From assembly GCF_014201585.1 (NCBI RefSeq), contig NZ_JACHES010000001.1:248001-312000 (forward strand): DNA of 64,000 nt, given 5' to 3'. This stretch comes from Anoxybacillus tengchongensis. Lineage in GTDB: Bacteria; Bacillota; Bacilli; Bacillales; Anoxybacillaceae. The translations under genes and the position numbers were made by a program. Positions 7,709 through 17,132 of the stretch are shown here, piece by piece (within the stretch, counting starts at the first letter, position 1; every line of letters starts with the position of its first letter). Below the pieces are notes generated by a model. That model worked only from the letters and a program-made list of their open reading frames with translations. It made no database searches and was not told the DNA's origin.

Positions 7709-8821
7709 ATGCGACGGCAATGGTTCATATGGATGATCGTGCTTTGTTTTTTTTGTTCGCTATTTCCGAATGAAACGAAGGCGATGTCGGTTAGTGCCAA
7801 AAGTGCGATTTTAATGGAACAAACGACAGGACGGGTGCTATTTGAAAAAGATGCGCATACGAAGCGACGTATTGCGAGCATTACAAAAATTATGACCGCC
7901 ATTTTAGCGATCGAATCGGGAAAATGGGAAGAACTTGTGACGGTAAGTGAACGGGCAGTTCGTACAGAAGGATCTTCAGTTTATTTAAAGCCTGGTGAAA
8001 AAATTGCGCTCAAACATTTAGTATATGGGCTTATGCTTCGTTCTGGAAACGATGCGGCGGTAGCGATCGCTGAGCACGTTGGTGGTAGCGTTGAAGGCTT
8101 CGTTTTTTTAATGAATGAAAAAGCGGCAGAAATCGGTATGACAAATACGGAGTTTGCAAATCCGCACGGGTTAGATGACGCGGAAAATCATTACTCTACT
8201 GCGTATGATATGGCGCTATTGATGCGATATGCGATGCAAAACGAGCAATTTCGCGAAGTATCGGGAACAAAATTGTATCGTGCGCCAAATCCGACAGAAG
8301 ATTGGGATCGTGTTTGGCGCAATAAAAATAAGCTGTTGACGCATTTGTATGAATATTGTACAGGTGGAAAAACAGGGTATACGAAGCGAGCGAAGCGTAC
8401 ATTAGTGACAACTGCTTCAAAAGATGGGCTTGACCTCATTGCAGTGACAATTGATGCAGGCGATGATTGGAACGATCATATCGCGATGTATGAGCATGGA
8501 TTTGCGCATTATGAACTTGTAAAGATTAAAGCAGATACGATTGTGAAAGATATGGACGATCCTTTTTATGATCATCATTTGTTTGTTGCACGCGATTTTA
8601 TATATCCGGTCACAAAAAAGGAAGAGTCGTTAATTCGTTTAGAGCGAAAATTACTTCGCCCACAAGAACAATGGAAAGAGACAGGCGTCCCATCTGTTGT
8701 TGGTAGAGCGGAACTATATATCGGAAACGAAAAAGTTGATGAAACACCGATTTTTTATAGACAACAAAAGAAAACACGTTCTTTTTTTGACTGGCTGTTG
8801 GGGGTGGGGCGAGATGGTTAA
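7709..8821 (+). CDS. dacB: D-alanyl-D-alanine carboxypeptidase, sporulation type
   Basis: A 370-residue class C low-molecular-weight penicillin-binding protein (peptidase S11). It has an N-terminal signal sequence (about 1-26), the SITK active-site tetrad with S57 and K60, SGN at 112-114 and a KTG box in GGKTGYTKR. It trims the terminal D-alanine of peptidoglycan stem peptides outside the membrane. Overlap with spmA by 8 nt and the order dacB-spmA-spmB identify it as DacB (PBP5*), which controls cross-linking of spore cortex and is made under sigma E in B. subtilis. The start at 7709 has GATGAGGG upstream. Confidence 0.88.
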   Translation: MRRQWFIWMIVLCFFCSLFPNETKAMSVSAKSAILMEQTTGRVLFEKDAHTKRRIASITKIMTAILAIESGKWEELVTVSERAVRTEGSSVYLKPGEKIALKHLVYGLMLRSGNDAAVAIAEHVGGSVEGFVFLMNEKAAEIGMTNTEFANPHGLDDAENHYSTAYDMALLMRYAMQNEQFREVSGTKLYRAPNPTEDWDRVWRNKNKLLTHLYEYCTGGKTGYTKRAKRTLVTTASKDGLDLIAVTIDAGDDWNDHIAMYEHGFAHYELVKIKADTIVKDMDDPFYDHHLFVARDFIYPVTKKEESLIRLERKLLRPQEQWKETGVPSVVGRAELYIGNEKVDETPIFYRQQKKTRSFFDWLLGVGRDG

Positions 8822-9407
8822 TCTCATTTGGGTTGCGCTTTTACTCATCGGGCTTATGTTTGCGGGAATAAACGGGACGATGAAAGACGTCAATGAGGCG
8901 ATGTTTCAAGGGGCGAAAGAAGCGGTAACGATTAGCATCGGGCTAATTAGCGTGCTCGTTTTTTGGCTCGGTTTAATGAAAATTGCTGAGCAATCTGGGC
9001 TGCTTTCGTTTTTTGCCCATTTGTTCCGCCCGATTGCGAAAAAAATTTTCCCAGAAGTGCCGCCTGATCATCCTGCGCTCGGATATATATTATCTAATAT
9101 GATTGCAAATATGTTCGGGCTAGGAAATGCTGCGACACCCCTTGGCATTAAAGCGATGGAGCAATTAAAGCAATTAAACGGTCAAACAGACGAGCCGAGC
9201 CGTTCGATGATTACGTTTGTCGCTCTCAATACTGCAAGCATTACACTTATTCCTGCGACCGTCATTTCCATTCGCATGACATATCACTCTGCCTCACCAG
9301 GAGAAATTATCGGGACGACGTTTGTCGCTTCCCTTATTGCGACAATATCAGCAATGATGATCGACCGCGCATTTTACATACGGAGGCGGAAAAAAGGAGG
9401 ACTGTGA
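8814..9407 (+). CDS. spmA: Spore maturation protein A
   Basis: A 197-residue membrane protein with nucleoside-recognition (Gate) domain character and several hydrophobic helices (for example 4-20, 40-60, 172-190), matching the usual SpmA length of 196. It is needed with SpmB for core dehydration and heat resistance of spores in B. subtilis; its biochemical activity is not established. ATG 8814 is preferred over the longer upstream frame because it lies 8 nt inside dacB with a GGGGTGGGGCGAG Shine-Dalgarno region and gives the family length. Its stop overlaps spmB. Confidence 0.9.
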   Translation: MVNLIWVALLLIGLMFAGINGTMKDVNEAMFQGAKEAVTISIGLISVLVFWLGLMKIAEQSGLLSFFAHLFRPIAKKIFPEVPPDHPALGYILSNMIANMFGLGNAATPLGIKAMEQLKQLNGQTDEPSRSMITFVALNTASITLIPATVISIRMTYHSASPGEIIGTTFVASLIATISAMMIDRAFYIRRRKKGGL

Positions 9408-9940
9408 TGCACGTTATTCAATTTCTGTCACTTTGGCTTATTCCCATTTTAATCGCGTGCATTTTGTTGCACGGAACGTACAAGCGTGTGCCAACGTATG
9501 AAGCGTTTGTTGAAGGGGGGAAAGAAGGGATTCAAATCGCCTTTTCCCTTATTCCGTATTTAGTTGGCATGCTTGTAGCTGTCTCCGTTTTTCGCGCTTC
9601 TGGTGCGCTAGATTTTTTTATTTCATATATAAAGCCATTGATTATCCCGTTCGGTCTGCCGCCAGAGGTCGTCCCGCTTGCGATCATCCGCCCGATTTCA
9701 GGAACCGCATCGCTCGGCATGGTCACCGACTTAATCGCAACATACGGACCGGATTCGTTTATCGGTCGATTAGCTTCTACGATTCAAGGAAGTACAGAAA
9801 CGACGTTATACGTGCTCACTGTTTACTTCGGTGCTGTCGGCATTCGCAAAATGGGAGATGCCCTAAAAGTCGGCTTACTTGCCGATCTCATTAGCTTTAT
9901 CGTATCATTTATTATTGTATTATGGATGTTTGGGAAATGA
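9407..9940 (+). CDS. spmB: Spore maturation protein B
   Basis: A 177-residue Gate-domain membrane protein with four to five hydrophobic segments and the conserved IRPISGTASLGMV stretch. It acts with SpmA in the same spore dehydration step. ATG 9407, six bases after AAAGGAGG, is better placed than GTG 9404. It is the last gene of the dacB-spmA-spmB operon; a terminator hairpin starts at its stop codon. Confidence 0.9.
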   Translation: MHVIQFLSLWLIPILIACILLHGTYKRVPTYEAFVEGGKEGIQIAFSLIPYLVGMLVAVSVFRASGALDFFISYIKPLIIPFGLPPEVVPLAIIRPISGTASLGMVTDLIATYGPDSFIGRLASTIQGSTETTLYVLTVYFGAVGIRKMGDALKVGLLADLISFIVSFIIVLWMFGK

Positions 9941-9966
9941 AGCGGTCTATGATGATCGCTTTTTCT
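9940..9966 (+). terminator. Terminator after spmB
   Basis: Stem AAGCGGTC (9940-9947) with GATCGCTT (9954-9961), one G-U pair, then TTTTCTT. Confidence 0.75.
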
Positions 9967-9971
9967 TATTT

Positions 9972-10000
9972 TTGAACTCCTGTACCGAATGTGGTAAAAC
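9972..10000 (+). promoter_or_regulatory. Putative sigma-A promoter for rluB
   Basis: TTGAAC (9972-9977), 17-nt spacer, TAAAAC (9995-10000). The leader would be short before the GAGGTG Shine-Dalgarno at about 10009. Confidence 0.4.
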
Positions 10001-10020
10001 TATATAGTGAGGTGAATGAA

Positions 10021-10758
10021 ATGGAACGATTACAAAAAGTGATTGCTCATGCAGGTGTTGCATCGCGAAGAAAAGCAGAGCAATTGATCGTCGAGGGAAA
10101 AGTAAAAGTGAATGGAAAAGTGGTGACCGAACTTGGGGTGAAAGTAAGCCCACAAGATCGCATTGAAGTAGACGGTATTCCGCTTGAGCGTGAAGAGCCC
10201 GTATATTATTTGTTGTACAAGCCACGGGGCGTCATTTCGAGCGTAAAAGATGAAAAAGGAAGAAAAGTAGTGACTGACTTTTTTAAACATGTAAACAAAC
10301 GCATTTATCCAATTGGAAGGCTAGATTACGATACGTCAGGATTGCTGTTGTTAACAAATGATGGGGAGTTTGCGAATGTATTAATGCATCCGCGTTATGA
10401 GATTGAAAAAGTGTACATCGCAAAAGTAAAAGGTATTCCAGCGCGTGAAAAAATAAAACAGCTGGAAAAAGGTATAGTGTTAGAAGACGGTATGACGGCG
10501 CCAGCGAAAGCGAAAGTGTTATCCATTGATAAACGAAAACAAACAGCCATTGTTGAACTGCGTATTCACGAAGGACGAAATCGTCAAGTGCGTCGCATGT
10601 TTGAGGCGATCGGTCACCCTGTGTTAAAGCTAAAACGAGAACGTTACGCTTTTTTAGATTTAAAGGGGCTCAATCCTGGAGACTACCGCGAGCTGTCGCC
10701 ACATGAAGTGAAGCAATTACGCGCTCTGGCGTCGGCTGGTTCGCCTTATCCATCATAA
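10021..10758 (+). CDS. rluB: Pseudouridine synthase B, 23S rRNA
   Basis: A 245-residue RsuA/RluB family enzyme. It has an N-terminal S4 RNA-binding domain (2-60; AGVASRRKAEQLI) and a catalytic domain with GRLDYDTSGLLLL (99-111), where D102 is the catalytic aspartate, and EGRNRQVRRMF near 190. It isomerises a uridine in helix 89 to 93 of 23S rRNA in related bacteria. ATG 10021 with GAGGTG upstream gives the usual length; an upstream in-frame start at 9991 lies inside the promoter. The same location before resA occurs in B. subtilis. Confidence 0.9.
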   Translation: MERLQKVIAHAGVASRRKAEQLIVEGKVKVNGKVVTELGVKVSPQDRIEVDGIPLEREEPVYYLLYKPRGVISSVKDEKGRKVVTDFFKHVNKRIYPIGRLDYDTSGLLLLTNDGEFANVLMHPRYEIEKVYIAKVKGIPAREKIKQLEKGIVLEDGMTAPAKAKVLSIDKRKQTAIVELRIHEGRNRQVRRMFEAIGHPVLKLKRERYAFLDLKGLNPGDYRELSPHEVKQLRALASAGSPYPS

Positions 10759-10759
10759 T

Positions 10760-10816
10760 TTTGTCACAGTTTGTTCAAATAATTTTCATTATTTGTATAG
10801 TGGTAACTTGTATAAT
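10760..10816 (+). promoter_or_regulatory. resA promoter with ResD-box-like tandem repeats
   Basis: TATAAT at 10811-10816 lacks a good -35 (ATTATT). Upstream are 10-nt phased AT-rich blocks beginning TTTGTCACA (10760), TTTGTTCAA (10770) and ATTTGTATA (10791), similar to the TTTGTGAAT-like sites bound by phosphorylated ResD in B. subtilis. Activator-dependent transcription of resABC by the linked ResDE system is inferred. Confidence 0.5.
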
Positions 10817-10851
10817 GGGATTGATGAAAACGGTTTATAGGAGAGTTGGCG

Positions 10852-11373
10852 ATGAAAGAAAAGCGATTTTGGCTTCGGACGGTCATTTTAGCTATTATGC
10901 TTGCAGCTATTGGCTATACCATTTATTCAAACGTATTTGTCGAGAAAAAAGCAATTCAAGTTGGCGATTCGGCACCAGATTTCGTCCTTACAGATTTAAA
11001 TGGCAACAAAATTCAACTATCTGATTACCGTGGAAAAGGTGTATTTTTAAATTTTTGGGGAACTTGGTGTAAGCCGTGTGAAAAAGAAATGCCATACATC
11101 AATAACCAATACAATCTATATAAAAATGAAGGAGTAGAAGTGATCGCTGTGAACGTAGGAGAAGCGAAAGTCGCTGTACAAACGTTCGTTAACCGTTTCC
11201 AGCTTTCATTTCCAGTTGTCATCGATCAACAAGATCAAGTGATGAACGCGTATCATATCGGTCCGTTGCCAACGACATTTTTAATTGATAAAGATGGAAA
11301 AATTGTAGATATGATCACAGGAACAATGACAGAAGAAGATGTAAGAAAATATATGGAGACAATTAAACCGTAA
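10852..11373 (+). CDS. resA: Thiol-disulfide oxidoreductase for cytochrome c maturation
   Basis: A 173-residue membrane-anchored thioredoxin-like protein. Residues 10-28 are a membrane segment. The catalytic site is WCKPC (C73, C76), and E79 occupies the position of the ResA acid needed for apocytochrome reduction. It faces outwards and reduces the CXXCH disulfide of apocytochrome c before haem attachment by ResBC. B. subtilis ResA has CEPC, so Lys replaces Glu between the cysteines here. ATG 10852 has AGGAGAG upstream. It is 12 nt from resB in the resABC unit. Confidence 0.92.
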   Translation: MKEKRFWLRTVILAIMLAAIGYTIYSNVFVEKKAIQVGDSAPDFVLTDLNGNKIQLSDYRGKGVFLNFWGTWCKPCEKEMPYINNQYNLYKNEGVEVIAVNVGEAKVAVQTFVNRFQLSFPVVIDQQDQVMNAYHIGPLPTTFLIDKDGKIVDMITGTMTEEDVRKYMETIKP

Positions 11374-11385
11374 GGGGTTTTCAAT

Positions 11386-13002
11386 ATGGAACACGTAAAA
11401 TGTGAATGCGGACACGTCAATCCGATCGGAACGGTACTTTGTGAGGCGTGTGGCAAACCGCTTGAAGAGGTGCCAACATTAGTAGATATGCGCTATGAAG
11501 GGAGCGCGCGACGTTCACAAACGTACAACAAAACGATTATTGATAAAATTTGGAACTTTTTTTCGTCTGTCAAAGTAGGGGTTTGGTTAATTGTTATTAC
11601 ATTAATTGCTTCAGCTATCGGTACGATTTATCCGCAACAAATGTACATTCCGCCAACTGTATCACCAGCCGAATATTATGAACAACAGTACGGCTGGTTG
11701 GGAAAATGGTACTATACACTTGGTTTTCATGACTTGTATAGTTCATGGTGGTATATGTTGCTTATTGCACTGATCGGTGTATCGCTCGTTATTTGTAGTT
11801 TAGACCGTGTCGTTCCGCTATACCGAGCGTTAAATAATCAGCGGGTGACGCGCAATGAACAATTTTTACAGCGGCAACGGCTATTTAGCCGTGCGCAAGC
11901 AACAGATTATGAAACGGCGTTGCGACATGTCGTGGACAAGTTAACGAAGCGCGGCTATCGCATTCGTGAAGAAAATGGGAACATTTTAGCGGAAAAAGGA
12001 CGTTTTTCGCGTTGGGGACCGTATGTCAATCACATTGGTCTCATCATTTTTTTAATCGGTGCGATGCTTCGATTCGTTCCCGGAATGTATGTGGATGAAA
12101 ACATGTGGATTCGCGAAGGGGAAATAAAAGAAATTCCAGGAACAAAAGGAAAATATTTTTTAGAAAATAAAAAGTTTATTTTTGAAGTATATGAGAAAGA
12201 AAAAGAGAAGGAAGCTTTTCAACCAGCGATTGACCGTGTCGGTAGCGGGATGATGGCGAAAAACTATCAAACGGACGTTGTATTATACGAACGTGTTGGT
12301 CCCGTCGTTGCTGGCGAAGAGCCGAAGCTCAAAAAAATAAAAAGTTTTTCGATTCGTGTCAACGAACCGTTAAAACACGATCATTATGCATTATATCAAG
12401 TAGACTTTAAGTTAGATGAATTGAAAAATATGTCATTTCATTTGACAGATAAACAAACGAACAAATCATTTGGCACGATTACCATTGACTTAATTCAACC
12501 TGAAAAAGAGTATGACCTCGGTAACGGCTATAAAGTACAACTATTAAGCTATTTTCCAGATTTTTATTTTGATGAAAATGGAAATCCGAATACGCGCTCG
12601 AAAGTGCCAAACAATCCAGCGTTTGTATTTAAAATGTTTGCCCCTGATCGTCCAAAAGGGGAAGTGAGTTTCACCGCCATTCGTCAAACGATTGAACCGC
12701 TTGGTGACAATAAATATAAGATGTCGTTTGCCGGTATTGAAACACGAAACGTATCGGCGCTGACGGTGCGTCGCGATTTTACACTTTGGATTTTAGGGGT
12801 TGGCGGCGCGATTTTTATGATCGGTCTTATTCAAGGGATGTATTGGAATCACCGCCGCTTATGGATTCGCCGGATTGATGAAGAAGTGCTTATTGCCGCA
12901 CATACGAATAAAAACTGGTTTGGATTGAAAAAAGAGCTTGAAGGAATATTTAACGATACGCCGTTTGTCATGCCGATTGATCAAGCGGACAAGCGGTCAT
13001 AG
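11386..13002 (+). CDS. resB: Cytochrome c biogenesis protein ResB
   Basis: A 538-residue Ccs1/ResB protein. It starts with a zinc-ribbon-like CXC-X9-CXXC stretch (residues 5-20), then membrane segments near 70-85, 120-145 and 215-235, a large extracytoplasmic domain (about 240-460), and a last helix near 470. With ResC it forms the system II haem channel and synthase that delivers haem to reduced apocytochrome c outside the membrane. Length matches the B. subtilis protein (about 540). It sits between resA and resC with gaps of 12 and 11 nt. Confidence 0.93.
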   Translation: MEHVKCECGHVNPIGTVLCEACGKPLEEVPTLVDMRYEGSARRSQTYNKTIIDKIWNFFSSVKVGVWLIVITLIASAIGTIYPQQMYIPPTVSPAEYYEQQYGWLGKWYYTLGFHDLYSSWWYMLLIALIGVSLVICSLDRVVPLYRALNNQRVTRNEQFLQRQRLFSRAQATDYETALRHVVDKLTKRGYRIREENGNILAEKGRFSRWGPYVNHIGLIIFLIGAMLRFVPGMYVDENMWIREGEIKEIPGTKGKYFLENKKFIFEVYEKEKEKEAFQPAIDRVGSGMMAKNYQTDVVLYERVGPVVAGEEPKLKKIKSFSIRVNEPLKHDHYALYQVDFKLDELKNMSFHLTDKQTNKSFGTITIDLIQPEKEYDLGNGYKVQLLSYFPDFYFDENGNPNTRSKVPNNPAFVFKMFAPDRPKGEVSFTAIRQTIEPLGDNKYKMSFAGIETRNVSALTVRRDFTLWILGVGGAIFMIGLIQGMYWNHRRLWIRRIDEEVLIAAHTNKNWFGLKKELEGIFNDTPFVMPIDQADKRS

Positions 13003-13013
13003 GGGGGAACATT

Positions 13014-14189
13014 GTGGTTCAACTAAGCAGTACATTACTATATATAGCATTTGTTCTTTATTTAATTGCGACACTTTTCTTTGGCGGTGCCATTCGCGTC
13101 AAAAAGAAAGACGGGGTAGATCGTTGGGCAACGATTGGGATCGTTGTCACGATCATTGGATTTATTGCACAACTCGGTTATTTTATTACACGATGGATTG
13201 CCGCTGGGCATGCACCTGTCAGCAATTTATTTGAGTTTACGACATTTTTCGGCATGATGCTTGTTGGAGCGTTTATCGTCATTTATTTTATTTATAAAAC
13301 AAGTTTACTTGGCTTATTCACTTTACCGATTGCTATTTTAGTGATTGCTTATGCGAGCATGTTTCCACGGGAAATTTCCCCGCTCATTCCAGCGTTACAA
13401 AGTGATTGGTTGCATATTCATGTGACGACAGCGGCAGCTGGAGAAGCGATTTTAGCGATTAGTTTTGTAGCAGGATTAATTTATTTAATTCGCGTTGTCG
13501 ATCAATCGAAACCGAGTAAGCGCACGTTTTGGCTCGAGTTCGTGTTGTTTTTCTTAATTAGTACGCTTGGTTTCGTTATTGTGACAACGTCGTTTCGTGC
13601 CGCTGGCTACGAAGCAGCGTTTGAATGGATCGATAAAAACGGTAAGCAAGATGAAATGGTATATCATATGCCAGCACTTGTCGGACCGCACGAAGGTGTG
13701 TTAAAAACAGAAGGACGCATGACACCGCTTATTGACATGCCAGCGATCATTAATGCGCGCAAGTTAAATACGGTAATTTGGTCTTTATTTGCAGGTCTTG
13801 GCCTATACGGTTTGCTTCGCCTCGTTTTACGGAAGCGCATCGCAGCCGCGCTACAGCCGCTTGTGAAAAACGTTAATTTAGACTTGGTTGATGAGATCGG
13901 ATATCGTTCTGTAGCCATTGGATTTCCGGTATTTACGCTCGGTGCTCTTATTTTTGCGATGATTTGGGCACAAATTGCATGGACACGTTTTTGGGGCTGG
14001 GACCCGAAAGAAGTATGGGCGCTTATTACATGGTTGTTTTATGCCGCGTTTTTACATTTGCGTTTATCAAAAGGATGGCATGGTGAGCGTTCCGCATGGC
14101 TTGCGGTCATCGGATTTGCGATCATTATGTTTAACCTAGTAGCTGTTAACTTAGTTATTGCTGGCTTACACTCATATGCTGGATCTTAA
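13014..14189 (+). CDS. resC: Cytochrome c biogenesis protein ResC (CcsA)
   Basis: A 391-residue polytopic protein of the haem-handling CcsA/CcmC family, carrying the tryptophan-rich signature WGWDPKEVW near 325-333 and flanking histidines typical of the haem-binding WWD domain. With ResB it transfers haem to apocytochrome c on the outer face. GTG 13014 follows AGGGGGGAAC. It ends in a strong terminator, so resABC and resDE are separable units. Confidence 0.93.
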   Translation: MVQLSSTLLYIAFVLYLIATLFFGGAIRVKKKDGVDRWATIGIVVTIIGFIAQLGYFITRWIAAGHAPVSNLFEFTTFFGMMLVGAFIVIYFIYKTSLLGLFTLPIAILVIAYASMFPREISPLIPALQSDWLHIHVTTAAAGEAILAISFVAGLIYLIRVVDQSKPSKRTFWLEFVLFFLISTLGFVIVTTSFRAAGYEAAFEWIDKNGKQDEMVYHMPALVGPHEGVLKTEGRMTPLIDMPAIINARKLNTVIWSLFAGLGLYGLLRLVLRKRIAAALQPLVKNVNLDLVDEIGYRSVAIGFPVFTLGALIFAMIWAQIAWTRFWGWDPKEVWALITWLFYAAFLHLRLSKGWHGERSAWLAVIGFAIIMFNLVAVNLVIAGLHSYAGS

Positions 14190-14192
14190 AAA

Positions 14193-14220
14193 ACGCCTTC
14201 ATTGCGAAGGCGCTTTTCTT
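14193..14220 (+). terminator. Terminator between resC and resD
   Basis: Stem CGCCTTC (14194-14200) with GAAGGCG (14206-14212) and loop ATTGC, then CTTTTCTT. Confidence 0.82.
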
Positions 14221-14280
14221 ATGAGAAGTAGAAAAAAGTTTACCGGTTTTGTACAATAGTGAATGAGGAGGTATGACATC

Positions 14281-14997
14281 ATGGAGAAGGAAATTAAAAT
14301 TTTAGTTGTTGATGATGAAGAACGGATTCGTCGCTTGCTTCGCATGTATTTAGAACGTGAGCAATATGTCATTGATGAGGCGGAAAACGGCGAAGATGCG
14401 CTAGTTTTAGCGCTTGAAAATGATTATGATTTAATTTTACTGGATCTTATGTTACCAGGAAAAGATGGCATTGAAGTATGTAAACAGCTACGGGAGAAAA
14501 AAGCAACGCCTGTCATTATGTTAACAGCAAAAGGAGAAGAAGCAAACCGCGTGCAAGGATTTGAAGCAGGAACGGACGATTATATTGTAAAACCGTTCAG
14601 TCCACGTGAAGTGGTGCTCCGTGTTAAAGCGTTGCTTCGTCGTACCGCCAACTCTCCATATGTACCGACGGATACGACTGCACGAGATGTGCTTGTTTTC
14701 CCACATTTAACAATTGATCATGATGCCCATCGTGTCACAGCGGACGGACATGAAGTAAGCTTAACTCCGAAAGAGTATGAATTGCTTCACTTTTTAGCGA
14801 AATCGCCAGATAAAGTGTTTGATCGTGAACAGTTGTTAAAAGAAGTATGGCATTACGAATTTTTTGGTGACTTACGCACAGTTGATACGCATGTCAAACG
14901 ATTGCGCGAAAAACTAAATAAAGTGTCGCCTGCTGCGGCTAAAATGATCGTCACCGTTTGGGGTGTCGGATATAAATTTGAGGTCGTGAATGAATGA
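14281..14997 (+). CDS. resD: Response regulator of oxygen limitation
   Basis: A 238-residue OmpR/PhoB-type regulator. The receiver domain is at 5-120 with acidic pocket D11/D12, phosphoacceptor D55 (LLDLMLPG) and the KPF switch lysine. The winged-helix domain is at about 140-236. Phosphorylated by ResE, it activates aerobic and anaerobic respiration genes, including resA, in B. subtilis. ATG 14281 follows GAGGAGG. The stop overlaps resE as ATGA, so regulator and kinase are co-translated. Confidence 0.92.
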   Translation: MEKEIKILVVDDEERIRRLLRMYLEREQYVIDEAENGEDALVLALENDYDLILLDLMLPGKDGIEVCKQLREKKATPVIMLTAKGEEANRVQGFEAGTDDYIVKPFSPREVVLRVKALLRRTANSPYVPTDTTARDVLVFPHLTIDHDAHRVTADGHEVSLTPKEYELLHFLAKSPDKVFDREQLLKEVWHYEFFGDLRTVDTHVKRLREKLNKVSPAAAKMIVTVWGVGYKFEVVNE

Positions 14998-16757
14998 TGG
15001 CGTTATGGCGTAGTGTAGTTGGAAAACTATGGCTGACCATTTTGTTGCTTGTTGCTTTCGTCCTTTTTATTTTAACGGTTTTGTTACTTGGTTTTTTTGA
15101 AAAATATTATTTAGAAAAGACAGGAGATCAACTAACCCAACAAGCAGTAAAAGTGGCTCGTGTCGTGGCGGAACATGATGAACAATTTGCACGCTCCATT
15201 GCATGGACGATGGTTGATGACGTATCAAAGCTTATGATTATTATCGATGATCGTCATTATTGGTATTCGCCGAATGAAAAGCTTGCTGATTTGCCACTTT
15301 CGTTTATTCAGCAAGATAGGCAGTTATCGCGTGTTTTTAATGGGAAAAGAGTGGTAAAACGAACGCTGATGCCAAATCAAACGATGCGAAACAATGAATA
15401 TAACGAGCTATTTATTGTCGGCGTCCCGCTTCAAACATCTAATGGAAACGGTGCTGTTTTCGTGTATCAATCGTTAAAAGCAGTAGAAGAAACGACAAAA
15501 CAAACGACGAAATTTATTTTTCTTGCGGCATTTATTGCGATTGTACTAACGACGGTGTTCGCATTTTTCTTGTCTACACGCATTACAGCACCGCTTCGAA
15601 AAATGAGGCAAGTGGCATTTGAAATCGCACGTGGAAAATTTGATTCTAAAGTGCCGATCGTCACCCATGACGAAATCGGGGAACTTGCGATGGCATTTAA
15701 TCAAATGGGTCGGCAACTGCAATTTCATATTAATGCGTTAAACCAAGAAAAAGAGCAATTAGCAAGCATTTTAAGTAGCATGGCAGATGGTGTTATCACG
15801 CTCAATCGAAATGGCGAAGTGCTCATTACAAATCCGCCTGCTGATAGATTTTTACAAGCGTGGTATTACGAACAAGGACAGCGCGACGATTTATCGCCAC
15901 TTCCTCCGCAAGTGAATGAATTGTTTAAGAAAGCGGTAACGGAAGAGAAGGAACAAGCGATAGAAATGGCGTTACAAGGTCGCAATTGGGTCATTGTCAT
16001 GACGCCGTTATACAACGGCAAAATGATTCGCGGAGCGGTTGCGGTGCTTCGCGATATGACGGAAGAACGACGATTAGATAAGTTACGCAAAGATTTTATC
16101 GCCAATGTCTCTCATGAATTGCGCACGCCGATTGCGATGTTACAAGGATATAGCGAAGCAATTGTCGATGATATTGCAGCGACAGATGAAGAGAAAAAAG
16201 AATTAGCAAAAGTCATTTATGATGAATCGTTGCGCATGGGACGCCTCGTCAATGATTTGCTTGATTTAGCGCGCATGGAAGCCGGCCATTTAACGCTTCA
16301 TCACGAGCAAGTGTCCCTTCGACCGTATATTGAACGTATCATTCATAAATTTCAAGGGTTAGCGAAAGAAAAAGGGGTTCGTTTGCTTGTTGACATGAAC
16401 AACGAGCCCATTGTTTCGTTCGATCCCGATCGTATTGAACAAGTGATGACGAATTTAATTGATAACGCTCTTCGTCATACAGACGACGGTGGGGAAGTGC
16501 GTGTCATTGTCGCTGCGGATGAAGAAGTCGTACGCATTTCCGTACAAGATTCTGGTACAGGTATTCCAGAAGAAGATTTACCGTTTGTATTTGAGCGTTT
16601 TTATAAAGCGGATAAAGCGCGTACGCGCGGTCGATCTGGTACGGGATTAGGTCTTGCGATTGCGAAAAACATCGTCGAAGCGCATAAAGGAACAATTACT
16701 GTTCATAGCAAACTCGGAGAAGGAACGACATTTACATTTGCATTGCCATTAAAATAG
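14994..16757 (+). CDS. resE: Sensor histidine kinase ResE
   Basis: A 587-residue membrane kinase. It has TM1 at about 10-35, an extracytoplasmic sensor region, TM2 near 165-190, HAMP (about 190-240), a PAS-like domain (about 255-360), HisKA with phospho-histidine near H374 in NVSHELRTP, and a HATPase domain with the N box (NLIDNALRH) and G boxes ([17 protein letters not shown]). It phosphorylates ResD in response to oxygen limitation or nitric oxide. Length equals the B. subtilis protein (589). ATG 14997 is an alternative start. In B. subtilis sigX follows resE; here the B12 operon follows. Confidence 0.92.
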   Translation: MMALWRSVVGKLWLTILLLVAFVLFILTVLLLGFFEKYYLEKTGDQLTQQAVKVARVVAEHDEQFARSIAWTMVDDVSKLMIIIDDRHYWYSPNEKLADLPLSFIQQDRQLSRVFNGKRVVKRTLMPNQTMRNNEYNELFIVGVPLQTSNGNGAVFVYQSLKAVEETTKQTTKFIFLAAFIAIVLTTVFAFFLSTRITAPLRKMRQVAFEIARGKFDSKVPIVTHDEIGELAMAFNQMGRQLQFHINALNQEKEQLASILSSMADGVITLNRNGEVLITNPPADRFLQAWYYEQGQRDDLSPLPPQVNELFKKAVTEEKEQAIEMALQGRNWVIVMTPLYNGKMIRGAVAVLRDMTEERRLDKLRKDFIANVSHELRTPIAMLQGYSEAIVDDIAATDEEKKELAKVIYDESLRMGRLVNDLLDLARMEAGHLTLHHEQVSLRPYIERIIHKFQGLAKEKGVRLLVDMNNEPIVSFDPDRIEQVMTNLIDNALRHTDDGGEVRVIVAADEEVVRISVQDSGTGIPEEDLPFVFERFYKADKARTRGRSGTGLGLAIAKNIVEAHKGTITVHSKLGEGTTFTFALPLK

Positions 16758-16767
16758 AAAAAATTTG

Positions 16768-16796
16768 TTGCTATTCATCATATTTTTCGTTATGAT
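16768..16796 (+). promoter_or_regulatory. Promoter of the B12 salvage operon
   Basis: TTGCTA (16768-16773), 17-nt spacer, TATGAT (16791-16796), about 38 nt before the riboswitch P1 stem. Confidence 0.6.
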
Positions 16797-16834
16797 AGAA
16801 ACGTAAAAATTGTTCGACAATTACATACATCCGT

Positions 16835-17007
16835 TGCAAAAAGGTGTCGAACGGGCGACCTAGTAGACTTAATAGGGAATCTGGTGCAAGTCCAGAACTG
16901 TCCCCGCAACTGTAAGTGCTGACGAAATGAAATATGCCACTGTACGATTCGTATGGGAAGGCTTCAAAGTAGGATGACGCATAAGTCAGTAGACCTGCCT
17001 TTTTGCA
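16835..17007 (+). ncRNA. Cobalamin riboswitch aptamer
   Basis: Class I AdoCbl-type aptamer. An 11-bp P1 is closed by TGCAAAAAGGT (16835-16845) and GCCTTTTTGCA (16997-17007). Conserved blocks appear in order: AGGGAA, CCCCGCAACTGTA, GCCACTG, GGGAAGG and the B12 box GTCAGTAGACCTGCC (16986-17000). It lies in the 5' leader of btuF and senses the product of the operon. The expression platform downstream (17011-17110) contains competing hairpins. Confidence 0.96.
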
Positions 17008-17010
17008 TCG

Positions 17011-17034
17011 TCATTCGCGTCTTCGGGGAGTGAG
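17011..17034 (+). promoter_or_regulatory. Riboswitch anti-antiterminator hairpin
   Basis: TCATTC (17011-17016) can pair with GAGTGA (17028-17033), loop GCGTCTTCGGG. The same GGAGTGAG (17027-17034) can instead pair with CTCATTCC (17079-17086) and break the terminator. So this hairpin is the likely ligand-dependent switch; the loop may dock with the aptamer. Confidence 0.6.
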
Positions 17035-17076
17035 ATAGCGAAACGACAAGAGGAGTTATTATCTTTTGTTGTTTCC

Positions 17077-17110
17077 AGCTCATTCCATTTGGAGTGAGCT
17101 TTTTATTTTT
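17077..17110 (+). terminator. Riboswitch-controlled terminator
   Basis: Stem AGCTCATTCC (17077-17086) and GGAGTGAGCT (17091-17100) with loop ATTT and one G-U pair, then TTTTATTTTT. It lies 23 nt before btuF and acts as the regulated attenuator. Confidence 0.9.
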
Positions 17111-17132
17111 ATACATAAAAGGGGGTAAAATC

